From assembly GCA_016934035.1 (NCBI GenBank), contig JAFGTP010000054.1, positions 1 through 64,000 of the forward strand: DNA of 64,000 nucleotides, read 5' to 3'. The notes beneath the pieces were generated by a model, which was not told where the DNA came from, searched no databases, and worked only from the letters and a program-made list of their open reading frames with translations. Both the position numbers and the translations under genes were made by a program. The stretch comes from Fidelibacterota bacterium. Lineage in GTDB: Bacteria > Fidelibacterota > UBA2242 > JAFGTP01. Below, one piece after another: positions 6,368 to 14,906 of this stretch; position 1 is the first letter of the stretch, and each line of letters begins with the position of its first letter.

Positions 6368-8482
6368 TTAACGAATAATGTAGGTTAACCTCAGGAACAG
6401 ACTGTGCCGGTTGAGAATGTACTCATTCCCGTCTTCTCCCTGTTTATTTTGCAGATTCAGTTTGTAATAGATTGAGATATGTTTAAAAAGCCTCAGATTG
6501 AAGACATTTTCCCAATCCACCGTAATACTTTCACTGGTATTAAAAGGAAATAGGATATCGGCATTGGTCATATAGGAAAGATTAAACGGCAGGTTAAAAT
6601 TTCCGACCAGGGAAACTTCAGTGCCGCGATTGAACAGGTCTACCTTTTCCTGGTAAAGTTGATAGACAATATTCTCTTCAGTATAATTTTTATTGGTGAT
6701 ATCATAGACCTTATCATACAATTCCTGACGAATGCCTAATCCTGTGCGAATGCTTAATTTGGCCTTAGGTGTATTGAACAGGCGGTAATTTACACCAATT
6801 CCTTCTTTTAACACCATGGGATAAATTCCATCAGCCAGTTTGATTTTTTTCTCATCCAGAGCGCGTGAAATCTCTTTTCCCCTGCTGTTCTGCTTAATAT
6901 AGTTGAATTTGGAGGTTGAATACCGATAGGACGAAAAAAAATGAGAATTGATGTCAATCCTGCCGTATACCCCCAGATTTTTGAGCATAAACAGGACATA
7001 GGTGTTTTTTACATCAAATTCATCGGCAGACAATCGCAAATCCACATCCGTGCTTTTCGTGAATCCGATTTCCGTCAAATTGCGCATATAATAATAATGG
7101 GGCATATTGTTGTAAACGATGCGGTTTTCAAATTGAGAGGTGACAACACTGGTGGAAAAATATTCATCTTCGTCCGTTTCATTACTGGAGTTCATGTTAA
7201 AATTACCGTGAAGTGCGCTGGAAACCCGCCAATGTTCGGCAAAGACTTCTCCGGACTGGCCCTCAATGATTCCACCACCAATCAGGTGGGTCGGATTATC
7301 ATTATCATCTACATCCACCACCAGGCTCAATCTTTCAGTTTTGCCTTTATTAAGATAAACCGTGGTAAAATCCCGATAGGTGTTAAAGGGTTCATTGTTG
7401 ATAGTCAGTTTATACAGTCCCGGTTTCAGCATCCAAACCCGTTGTTGTTCACCCAATTCTTTTTTTACCGGATAATGGGTGCCATAGCTTTCTCCGGTCA
7501 GGGCATCATATATTTCATAACGGACCTGCCGGTAATTGCGACGTTCATCCAGAACATCCACCAGCAGGCATGCCCAGTCGGGCTCAATTTCCGTACTGTA
7601 CATGGGTTTAATGTCGACATTTCTTTTATTCATTTTTTGCAGTGTTGAACCCGAACCATAGACGATATCATAAGTTCCGCAGGTCAGGGCAATTTCTTGT
7701 CCCGGCTGGGCAAAAATCACATCGTTACTTTTGCTGACGATTTTAATTTGCGGTTCGTTATCTGTGCCGGATATAGCCGGAAAATGTAATTTTCCCATTC
7801 TCATGCCGGTTGGTGCAGCAGTATCTGTCAAAGCCAGTTCAAAGGCTGGTTCCGTGTTTTCTTCCGGTTCGATTTTGTTGAAAAAATTCTCAATTTTTAA
7901 AGCAAACCGATCTGCTTCTTCCAGCAGGATATCATTGGCTTTCTGGACAAAACTTTCCATGGAGTTGTTAAAAAGAATTTCTTCCCGGGTACTGGAATGT
8001 TTGACCAGGTATTCTTCATCGCCGGATTTTTTCAGGTAGAGTTCAATATTCAAATGAACTTCACTTAAATTATCCGAACTGATCATTTCTATATTGTTAA
8101 TGATGGATACAATTTCATAATCCGGTCGGTTGTCCCGAAAATTTCTCTGGACCTGATTAAAAATATTATAGGCTGTCAGTCGCCTTCCCAGTAAATCAGC
8201 CACACCATCGGATATATCTGTTCCCCAAAGATGATTGTTGGCATAGGTAATGCGCGGTCCAAAATGCCGGACAACAATTTTTTTGGAATCATAGGTGCGA
8301 TTGACTTCGGTATCATAAACGATTACTGAGTAGTTGAAACTGGTTTTTAGCTTCAGTTCCGGTTTTTCAGAATGCTGAAAATATTGGAGAATGTAAAAAC
8401 TGTCGCTGAAAGCCCGGGTACCGGCACAACGCATAATGAACACCATCAATGATAAAAGGATGACTATTCCGGTTTTTTTCAT
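6368..8482 (-). CDS. PqiC-like auxiliary lipoprotein fused to a probable outer-membrane barrel, 704 aa
   Basis: The N-terminus looks like a lipoprotein signal with cysteine near residue 19 (MVFIMRCAG), although arginine before the cysteine is unusual. Residues about 25-200 resemble the ABC-transport auxiliary lipoprotein family (PqiC/YmbA): a Y-S-V-I-V-Y-D strand, KIVVRHFGPRITYANNHLW and a C-terminal helix pattern. After a linker, two beta-rich segments (about 240-390) lead into about 300 residues of alternating strands ending in LFLRLTYIIR, a terminal aromatic/arginine strand like outer-membrane barrels. The family is normally about 190 residues, so the protein is a fusion. It sits between the MCE protein and MlaE genes, suggesting it links the MCE conduit to the outer membrane. 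The barrel is inferred from pattern only. Confidence 0.72.
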   Translation of the reverse strand: MKKTGIVILLSLMVFIMRCAGTRAFSDSFYILQYFQHSEKPELKLKTSFNYSVIVYDTEVNRTYDSKKIVVRHFGPRITYANNHLWGTDISDGVADLLGRRLTAYNIFNQVQRNFRDNRPDYEIVSIINNIEMISSDNLSEVHLNIELYLKKSGDEEYLVKHSSTREEILFNNSMESFVQKANDILLEEADRFALKIENFFNKIEPEENTEPAFELALTDTAAPTGMRMGKLHFPAISGTDNEPQIKIVSKSNDVIFAQPGQEIALTCGTYDIVYGSGSTLQKMNKRNVDIKPMYSTEIEPDWACLLVDVLDERRNYRQVRYEIYDALTGESYGTHYPVKKELGEQQRVWMLKPGLYKLTINNEPFNTYRDFTTVYLNKGKTERLSLVVDVDDNDNPTHLIGGGIIEGQSGEVFAEHWRVSSALHGNFNMNSSNETDEDEYFSTSVVTSQFENRIVYNNMPHYYYMRNLTEIGFTKSTDVDLRLSADEFDVKNTYVLFMLKNLGVYGRIDINSHFFSSYRYSTSKFNYIKQNSRGKEISRALDEKKIKLADGIYPMVLKEGIGVNYRLFNTPKAKLSIRTGLGIRQELYDKVYDITNKNYTEENIVYQLYQEKVDLFNRGTEVSLVGNFNLPFNLSYMTNADILFPFNTSESITVDWENVFNLRLFKHISIYYKLNLQNKQGEDGNEYILNRHSLFLRLTYIIR

Positions 8483-8499
8483 TTATTTCCTCACCTTAA

Positions 8500-9474
8500 T
8501 TATTTTCTCTGTCTGATCAAAGAGGACGGGTCTTCATTAATGCGACGCGAGAATTCTTTTAGGTATTCCGCAGACTCTTCCATTTCTTCCAGAATTTTCA
8601 AAAAATCCTCCCGGCCTTTTAATACAGTCAGATCGATGTGATTGACAGCGTCATTAAACCTTTCCAGGGCTACATTCAGATTTTCCAGCGAAGCAATTAA
8701 GTCCTGGTTAATTAATGATTTAAACCGTGAGTTTTTGAGGCTGTCCGAGACGGCTTCAGTGTTGGCAAGAATATTTTCGATTTCTACTGAAGTCACAATA
8801 TTTCTGACCGCCAAAATTGTTGCATCGAGATTTTCTGACATATTTTTCAAACGGAGACTCAGAGTATCAAGGTTTGTAAAAATTCTGTTCAATTTCGGAC
8901 GGTTCTCTGTCATCACCTGTTTAAATTCCGCCAGAATTGTATCGCTGGAATTGACGATATTGGCTATTTTTAACCGGTTATCATCATTTACGAGGTCATT
9001 TAAGCGGTTGATCAACATCTCTGTTTTTTCAGCTATCACTTCAGCTTTTCCGGTGATATCACTGATAGCATCTTTGCCGGCTTTTATTTCCGACCCCGGT
9101 TCCAACAGGACAGCAGCATTTGAGCCACCGACTATTTCGATTTGTTTTAATCCGGTTATGCCGACACCCACCAGGGTTGCCTCTACATCCTCTTTGATCG
9201 GAGTCCCGGCATTAATACTGATTTCGACAATGACTTTATTAACATCATCTTTATTAAACCGGATGTTCTCAACCCGGCCGATATTGATTCCGTAATATTT
9301 CACCGAACTTCCAAGCTGCAATCCATTGACAGAGACATTGTTATAGGTAATAAAATAGATATCCCGTTTTTTAAAAAGGGTATTGCCGATGATCAATAAA
9401 ATAAAAGACACCAGTAATAGGGTTGTGATAATAAAAAATATTCCTGCCCGGATTTTTTGAGCTTTGCTGATCAT
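8500..9474 (-). CDS. mlaD: MCE-domain (MlaD-type) lipid-binding protein
   Basis: The protein has 324 residues. One N-terminal membrane helix (about 11-31) anchors it to the inner membrane. An MCE domain follows (about 37-115), with VSVNGLQLGSSVKYYGINIGRV and the conserved VGVGITGLKQIEI segment containing the pore-loop region. The rest (about 130-300) is predicted helical coil rich in L, N and D, like the C-terminal needle of MlaD/PqiB-type proteins. It is the first gene of the minus-strand transport operon and probably forms the hexameric periplasmic ring that receives phospholipids from the MlaE/MlaF core. The start is supported by the signal-anchor position. Confidence 0.92.
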   Translation of the reverse strand: MISKAQKIRAGIFFIITTLLLVSFILLIIGNTLFKKRDIYFITYNNVSVNGLQLGSSVKYYGINIGRVENIRFNKDDVNKVIVEISINAGTPIKEDVEATLVGVGITGLKQIEIVGGSNAAVLLEPGSEIKAGKDAISDITGKAEVIAEKTEMLINRLNDLVNDDNRLKIANIVNSSDTILAEFKQVMTENRPKLNRIFTNLDTLSLRLKNMSENLDATILAVRNIVTSVEIENILANTEAVSDSLKNSRFKSLINQDLIASLENLNVALERFNDAVNHIDLTVLKGREDFLKILEEMEESAEYLKEFSRRINEDPSSLIRQRK

Positions 9475-9528
9475 TCACTACTCCGCCAGTTGTTTACTGA
9501 GTTTGTTTGTAATTTATAGGTTTGATGG

Positions 9529-9768
9529 TCAAATTAAAAGAATATTTCCGTTGTTGCCGCCCAGGACCCAAGCTGCTTGTACCAGGTTTTTCTCCAACGC
9601 CGATTTGTTGACAGGTTTCGACAAGTAGGCATCACATCCGGCTTCTATATATTTTTCCGCATCGCCTTTCATAGCATCTGCCGTCAATGCAATCACATAA
9701 CTCTTGTTTAAAATTTTATCCCGGCGTATTTCGGCTATGGTTTCCATGCCGTTCATCACCGGCTTCAT
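9529..9768 (-). pseudogene. Receiver-domain remnant (C-terminal half), out of frame with the hydrogenase gene
   Basis: The minus-strand frame encodes PVMNGMETIAEIRRD, then ALTADAMKGDAEKYIEAGCDAYLSKPV. This is the second half of a response-regulator receiver domain: the region after the phospho-Asp motif, the conserved T/A switch and the KPV lysine. The first half, with the acidic pocket and the phosphorylatable aspartate, is missing. Upstream, the same DNA is read in another frame as the tail of the hydrogenase-like protein, where sense ends after about IERRN. I infer a deletion that fused the 5' part of one domain to the 3' end of a receiver, probably from one longer sensor gene. Confidence 0.7.
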
Positions 9769-10792
9769 TTCTATGGTATTCGTGCAAATCTTCATTTCTT
9801 CTTTCAATCCAATATTCAATTTCATCCACCGGATGATGTTGGGCGATTGTTAAAGGGCCCTGATTGCATCCAAATTCACAATTTAAGCAATCGATCAGCA
9901 ATGGTGTCCGCTGGTTTTTGACCTGATCATAAAGATTATCAAAATAATTGCAGATAATTCTTGGCCCTTCAATAATTCTGACCTTACCCCGAATGTCCTG
10001 CATCCATCGTTCCATTGTCCGGAGTAAACCACCTGGTGAGGAAATCAATGAGGCCTTTTCGGTCGGTTCATGATCATACTCAATTTCAGGATATTTCGAT
10101 AACTTGATTTTGTTTCTTTCAAAATATTTATTGATGGAAACAAAAGAGATATTGTATTCTACCAGACCTGCTTCGGCAAATTCTCTTTTTCTGGCTGCAC
10201 AAGGTGAAATATAGGCGATTTTATGGTGTTTAAATTTGGGAAAATATTCTTTGATCATTTTTGCTGTTTGAAGTACCGATGATTCAACCGGCGCCAAAAA
10301 ACTTAACAATTCCGGTTTGTATATTTCAATATATGACACAATAGCCGGACAATTTTGCGAGATGACCAGCTTCGGTTCGTCAGACACAATATGGTTAACA
10401 TAGCTCATGACCATCAGTTCTGCTCCAAAACTGCTGTCAAAAACAGCCGGAATTCCCAGTGATTTTATCCAGCCATTCAGGTTTTTATATCTGTTGGGAT
10501 AATTGGTCGCTGATGAACCGTCTGCAATCACAACAATTTTTTCACCATTTTTAATATCATTTATGAATTCTTTGAAATCATCAATAAAATATTGGGCATC
10601 ATGGGTACAGGCCGACAAACAGGCTCCACAGGCAATGCACAAATTCTGGTTGATGGTAACCGAATTGCCTCTGCCATCATTGCAATTTTTAACCGGGCAG
10701 TCGTCAATACAAGCATGACAATTCACACACTTCGCTTCATTTACAGCGATGACTTTAACTAAATCAACTTGTGTAAAATCCGATTGAACCAT
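9716..10792 (-). CDS. FeFe-hydrogenase-like (sensory type) protein, probably 3'-truncated
   Basis: Two ferredoxin clusters open the protein, CVNCHACIDDCP and CIACGACLSACT. The H-cluster-type cysteines follow in SQNCPAI, ISPCAARKREF and CLNCEFGCNQGP. The usual TSC, MPC and ExMxC contexts are altered, as in group C/D hydrogenases considered to be sensors rather than bulk catalysts. I chose the ATG at 10792 because AAAAAAGG lies just upstream. A TTG at 10831 would add 13 residues. The last approximately 25 residues (from about IERRN) have no family resemblance and overlap a receiver remnant in another frame. The original gene therefore probably continued into PAS, kinase or receiver domains that were deleted. 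Confidence 0.75.
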   Translation of the reverse strand: MVQSDFTQVDLVKVIAVNEAKCVNCHACIDDCPVKNCNDGRGNSVTINQNLCIACGACLSACTHDAQYFIDDFKEFINDIKNGEKIVVIADGSSATNYPNRYKNLNGWIKSLGIPAVFDSSFGAELMVMSYVNHIVSDEPKLVISQNCPAIVSYIEIYKPELLSFLAPVESSVLQTAKMIKEYFPKFKHHKIAYISPCAARKREFAEAGLVEYNISFVSINKYFERNKIKLSKYPEIEYDHEPTEKASLISSPGGLLRTMERWMQDIRGKVRIIEGPRIICNYFDNLYDQVKNQRTPLLIDCLNCEFGCNQGPLTIAQHHPVDEIEYWIERRNEDLHEYHRNEAGDERHGNHSRNTPG

Positions 10793-10884
10793 TGCTTTAC
10801 CTTTTTTATGAAATTCCCTTGATAGAGGCAATTTTTGTGCCCGCAGATTTTATTTTACATTCTTGATAAAGCGTGCTTTAATAC

Positions 10885-11880
10885 TTAACCATCATCAATG
10901 CAAGCAGATAAATTTCTTCTGAACCTGAAAAATTTGAGTCGTTTTATGACACTTTTATGGAATATTTTTCCAAACTCTGTTTCAGTGATTTTCAACCACT
11001 CTTCAGGCGTTTTTTGGTATAATTCAAATCTTTCGTAATAACGTTGTTCCTCACCATGCACAGCCCATTTTCTGTTCCAGGGACAAATTTCCAGACATAT
11101 ATCACAGCCATACAGCCAATTCTTCAGCCATTTTGTTTCCTGTTCGGAAAAATCCCCTTTTTTTTCAATACTGATATAGGAAATGCAGCGTCTGCTATCC
11201 AGGGTTTTATCCCTGACTATGGCACCTGTTGGACAGGCTTCCATGCAGCGTCTGCAATCTCCGCATCTCTCTTTTATCGGTGCTCCATATTCTTCAAATT
11301 CTTGGTTGATAATTATAATTCCTAAAAAGACATAAGAACCTATACCCGGTACAATAATCTGACTGTTTTTTCCCATCCATCCCAGCCCTGCTTCAATGGC
11401 ATAACATTTTTCTAAAATCGGACCGGTATCCACATAAACGCGTCCATCCAATGAGGTGTCTATTTTTTTTAATTCCAATAAAATTCGTTTCAATTTGGCC
11501 TGCAAAACATCGTGATAATCTAAACCCCAGGCATATCTGGAAATCTTTAACTTCCTGGGTGTCGGAGTTTTATCACAATAATAGTTATCAGCAAACACAA
11601 TAACCGATCTGGCCCAGGGAAATTTTAATAGCAGGTTGCCGCGCTCTTCAACATTATTCTTCATCCATTGCATATCGGCATTAAATCCGTAATTTAACCA
11701 GTTTTTGTAAGCCTCAATAAATTTGGTGTTTAACAAGGGCCTGGCCACGGCATACCTGGAGATATTTTCATTCTTAACCAACTTATCCACAAGGCGTGTT
11801 GATAAGTATTTTTTTTCTTTTGCCTTAAACGGGCTTAGCCATTGATTATCAGCAATATCAACAACTTTTCTATCATCCAT
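10885..11880 (-). CDS. queG: Epoxyqueuosine reductase
   Basis: This enzyme reduces epoxyqueuosine to queuosine in tRNA, using cobalamin and two 4Fe-4S clusters. Visible are RYAWGLDYHDVL (about 115-126), the VDTGPILEK block with the catalytic aspartate D151, GWMGKN, the cluster motifs CGDCRRCMEACP (206-217) and CDICLEICPWN (259-269), and the family cysteine C232. The length of 331 is close to family size, but the first approximately 28 residues extend beyond the usual start and coincide with two DnaA-box-like 9-mers (11783-11805). A slightly downstream start is possible. It stands alone on the minus strand. Confidence 0.93.
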   Translation of the reverse strand: MDDRKVVDIADNQWLSPFKAKEKKYLSTRLVDKLVKNENISRYAVARPLLNTKFIEAYKNWLNYGFNADMQWMKNNVEERGNLLLKFPWARSVIVFADNYYCDKTPTPRKLKISRYAWGLDYHDVLQAKLKRILLELKKIDTSLDGRVYVDTGPILEKCYAIEAGLGWMGKNSQIIVPGIGSYVFLGIIIINQEFEEYGAPIKERCGDCRRCMEACPTGAIVRDKTLDSRRCISYISIEKKGDFSEQETKWLKNWLYGCDICLEICPWNRKWAVHGEEQRYYERFELYQKTPEEWLKITETEFGKIFHKSVIKRLKFFRFRRNLSACIDDG

Positions 11881-12074
11881 TGTTTTCTCAACTTGTTGAT
11901 TATTTTGATTTTATAGTTTGTACTTTTTTCTTTTCAAATTTTTTCACCGATTTCATATTTTTATTTTTCATTCTACAAACCTTTGTTAACAACTATTCAA
12001 ATTTTACTTTTCCATACTACTAAAACTTAGGCTATATTTAGTGGATTGTTTTATTAATATGGAAAATGCTCTTT
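11881..12074. promoter_or_regulatory. AT-rich divergent intergenic region between queG and an arsC-like gene
   Basis: The gap is about 190 bases with long T tracts. It must hold the promoters for queG (minus) and the phosphatase gene (plus). TTAGGCTATATTTAG near 12027-12041 is a possible -10-like element for the plus gene. Two DnaA-box-like 9-mers lie just inside queG, TTATCCACA at 11783-11791 and TGTTGATAA at 11797-11805, and a third perfect TTATCCACA is at 12762-12770. I see no clear operator. Confidence 0.4.
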
Positions 12075-12491
12075 ATGAAAAAAAATCTTATTTTTATCTG
12101 CACCGGAAATGCGGTGAGAAGCCAAATGGCCCATGCCTATTTTAATCATTTTACAAACTTTCGTCATGACGTTGTCAGCGCCGGTGTTTCTCCGGCTGGT
12201 GTCCATCCCATGACCCAAAAAGTGATGCACGAAGACAATATATCACTTGCTGGTCATAGTTCCAATCATGTTTCAGAATATCTTGATATTGAATTTGACT
12301 ATATTATAGTTTTGTGTGAAGTTGCTTGTTTGATGCTTCCAAAGTTCAAGGGGAATTTTCAATTTTTGAAGTGGTTCCTGGATGATCCTATCAGAATTAT
12401 TGGTCAAAAACGAAAAGAAAACGGATTCAGGATGACCCGGGACATTATCAAAAGTAAAATTCTGGACTTTATTGATCAGGAAGGATTATAA
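12075..12491 (+). CDS. ArsC-like low-molecular-weight phosphatase/arsenate reductase
   Basis: The protein has 138 residues counting from the ATG at 12075. I prefer this over the ATG at 12066 because GGAAA at 12061-12065 is then correctly spaced. The P-loop CTGNAVRS (C9, R15) near the N-terminus and a DDP aspartate (103-105) are those of the low-molecular-weight phosphatase fold. Cysteines at 81 and 85 (LCEVACL) resemble the resolving pair of thioredoxin-coupled ArsC, but they are closer together than the usual C-x6-C. It may reduce arsenate, or it may act as a protein or small-molecule phosphatase. It is a single plus-strand gene between minus-strand neighbours. Confidence 0.78.
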   Translation: MKKNLIFICTGNAVRSQMAHAYFNHFTNFRHDVVSAGVSPAGVHPMTQKVMHEDNISLAGHSSNHVSEYLDIEFDYIIVLCEVACLMLPKFKGNFQFLKWFLDDPIRIIGQKRKENGFRMTRDIIKSKILDFIDQEGL

Positions 12492-12508
12492 TTTTTGCCA
12501 GAGAACTT

Positions 12509-13219
12509 TTATCCTACAATGAGGGGATTGACAAAATAAACAAACCACCCCAACAGTATACCCGGTATAATATCCAACACCTGATGCTGTTTGACCAATA
12601 GACAACTCACGGCAATGATTCCGATAAAAAGATACGCATAATGTCCTAAAACCGGTACCAACAACAAGCCAACATAAGTTGCTACTGAGCAGTGCATGGA
12701 AGGGAAACAATTTCTCCCATTATCAAGCCGCTGCACAAACCGCAAATACTTTTTAGACAAGTTATCCACATGATATTCCCGATAAAAATGCGGTACTGTC
12801 ACCGGTAGCACCAAAAAGAACATTGACTGCAAAAACAACAATAAAAAACCACCAAATATCAGCTCCACACCCTCTTCAATTGATGAAATTCTGGCCAGCA
12901 CCAGCCCGATCATGATATAATAAAAAAAACTATAAGGCCATATCCAGACCGGATAAAAGGGAATTTTATCATCCAACGCAATTTTAAAGCATCGGGTTTT
13001 AAAGAAGTAATTGTTATTTTGGACCCAGAAAAATATTTGGTAGGATCCTGTTATTACCACTGCCAGCAAAACAGTAAACATAACCGATTCTATCAAATTC
13101 ATCGGGTCGGGATTAACAAATTTTCCAATCACATAATAAATCCAGGCAACAAAGAAGGTACTTAAAAACAGCAAAAGCATATACTTCGGTGAAATACTTT
13201 TATAAGCATCATTCTTCAT
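12509..13219 (-). CDS. PAP2-superfamily membrane phosphatase/inositol-phosphotransferase-like
   Basis: The protein has about 236 residues with six predicted membrane helices. The PAP2 motifs are CFPSMHCS (second motif with histidine) and KQHQVLDIIPG (third motif with catalytic histidine and aspartate). The first motif is reduced to a basic stretch before NCFPSMH, as in AUR1-like members. I set the start at the ATG at 13219 because AAAGGAGA precedes it. A longer frame upstream lies within the preceding radical SAM gene. It probably dephosphorylates a lipid phosphate or transfers a head group. It follows the ygiQ-type gene by four bases and is likely co-transcribed. Confidence 0.82.
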   Translation of the reverse strand: MKNDAYKSISPKYMLLLFLSTFFVAWIYYVIGKFVNPDPMNLIESVMFTVLLAVVITGSYQIFFWVQNNNYFFKTRCFKIALDDKIPFYPVWIWPYSFFYYIMIGLVLARISSIEEGVELIFGGFLLLFLQSMFFLVLPVTVPHFYREYHVDNLSKKYLRFVQRLDNGRNCFPSMHCSVATYVGLLLVPVLGHYAYLFIGIIAVSCLLVKQHQVLDIIPGILLGWFVYFVNPLIVG

Positions 13220-13223
13220 TTTT

Positions 13224-14906
13224 TTATCTCCTTTTTTGCAAATATCCTTTTTGATTTTCCTTTTTCTGCAGATCCTTTTCAACAAATATCTTATTCCCGG
13301 TATGAGGGTCAATTTCGGTGTAATACATAACACTGGACCAGGTCAAGGGTGTCGGGGTAAATATTTGTACCTGCTCCGGTAAAATGTTCAATTTTTGGAA
13401 AACCTGATGACTGATCTCTTTCATATCCTGTTCCGTACAACCCGGGTGCGCGGCAATAAAATAATAAGTAAGGTACTGATCTTTGCCTGCTTTTTTTGAT
13501 AAGGCCTCAAATTTTTCTTTAAACCACAGGTGATTGTCAAAGCCGGGTTTTCCCATCAGGTCCAAAATTTTATCGCTGGTACTTTCAGGCGCCAGTTTCA
13601 GTTGACCGGAAACATGGTGGCTGGTCAGCTGGTCCATATATTTCATTCCAAACACACAATCATCTTTTAACAGGTCCGGTCTAATTCCTGAAGAAATGAA
13701 AACCTTTTTAACTCCCGGTATTTTTGCAATCTTCTTCAATAATTCTAACTGCCGCTTGTGGTCCGGCTTTAAATTGGGACATCTTTCCGGGAACAGACAT
13801 CGTCTGTTTTGACATTTTCCATTGGTTTTCTTTATATCACATTCATAACCATACATATTGGCTGTGGGTCCGCAAAGGTCAGATATATAACCCTTCCAGT
13901 CTTTATGGTGCGGCAGCAATTCAATTTCATGAACGATGGATTTTTCACTCCGCCACCGAACCCTTGTCCCTTCATGAACAGCAATGGCGCAAAAATTACA
14001 TTCGCCATAGCATCCTCGATGAGTGGGTACCGAAAACCTGATTGTATCCAGAGCTCTGATTTTTTCATGATAAGCAGGATGAGCTGCCCTCTCAAAATTC
14101 TGACAATAAACCAACGACATTTCTGATTCGGTTAAATAATCAGCCGGAGGGTTATGTACGAGCCAGCGATTATCAATTTTTTGTATTAATCCTGCAGCAT
14201 TTAAAGGATCAATGTTTTTGTAAAACAAATCAAACATGGCAATAAATTTTTCTTTATCGTCATATACCTCCTGAAAATCCGGCAATTCCAAATATCCCTT
14301 TTTCGGTTCTTTGGAAATATAACATAATCCTCTTATTTCATGGGGAGATTGCTTGGTTTCCAGGCTTTTTGTTAGTTCCAGAATTGATTTTTCAGCCATT
14401 CCATATAACAAATAATCTGCTTTAGCATCAAACAGTATCGGTTTGCGCAATTTATCTGACCAATAATCATAATGCGTTATTCGTCTGAGACTTGCTTCTA
14501 TTCCCCCTAAGACAATAGGTACTGTATTTTTAAAATGCTGTCGAATGAGATTTACATACTGTATAACCGCCCGATCAGGACGCTTGTTATTTATTCCTCC
14601 GGGTGTGTAATCGTCCTGTTTACGAAATTTTTTCGATGCCGTATAATTAGCAACCATGGAATCCACCGAACCTCCGGTAACCCCCCAAAATAAACGGGGT
14701 TCACCAAGTTTTGCTATATCTTGATTACTGGACAATTCAGGTTGTGCAATGATGCCAACTTTATAACCGTTTTTCACCAGCCATTTTCCCAGCAAGGCGA
14801 TGCCGATATTGGGGCTGTCGATGTAAGCATCCCCGGTTATCAAAATAATATCTAAGGCATGCCACCCCAGGGTCACCATTTCTTCTCTGGTAACAGGCAA
14901 GAACAT
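13224..14906 (-). CDS. ygiQ: YgiQ-family radical SAM protein
   Basis: The protein has 560 residues. The N-terminal domain has the family hallmarks ITGDAYIDSPN and TPGGINNKRPDRA. The radical SAM domain has C-x3-C-x2-C in GCYGECNFCA (C299, C303, C306). A later cysteine cluster (GKCQNRRCLFPERCPN) may bind an additional metal site. The substrate of YgiQ proteins is not known, so none is assigned. It overlaps the preceding gene by one base and the PAP2 gene follows closely, suggesting a three-gene operon with the YhiN-like gene. Confidence 0.92.
   Translation of the reverse strand: MFLPVTREEMVTLGWHALDIILITGDAYIDSPNIGIALLGKWLVKNGYKVGIIAQPELSSNQDIAKLGEPRLFWGVTGGSVDSMVANYTASKKFRKQDDYTPGGINNKRPDRAVIQYVNLIRQHFKNTVPIVLGGIEASLRRITHYDYWSDKLRKPILFDAKADYLLYGMAEKSILELTKSLETKQSPHEIRGLCYISKEPKKGYLELPDFQEVYDDKEKFIAMFDLFYKNIDPLNAAGLIQKIDNRWLVHNPPADYLTESEMSLVYCQNFERAAHPAYHEKIRALDTIRFSVPTHRGCYGECNFCAIAVHEGTRVRWRSEKSIVHEIELLPHHKDWKGYISDLCGPTANMYGYECDIKKTNGKCQNRRCLFPERCPNLKPDHKRQLELLKKIAKIPGVKKVFISSGIRPDLLKDDCVFGMKYMDQLTSHHVSGQLKLAPESTSDKILDLMGKPGFDNHLWFKEKFEALSKKAGKDQYLTYYFIAAHPGCTEQDMKEISHQVFQKLNILPEQVQIFTPTPLTWSSVMYYTEIDPHTGNKIFVEKDLQKKENQKGYLQKRR

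Noticed and set aside
6941..7648. Long plus-strand frame antisense to the lipoprotein-barrel gene
   Set aside because: Biased composition on the opposite strand of a coherent secreted protein, with no ribosome-binding site.
8642..9295. Long plus-strand frame antisense to the MCE gene
   Set aside because: The minus strand encodes a clear MCE protein, and the plus frame has no start signal or family resemblance.
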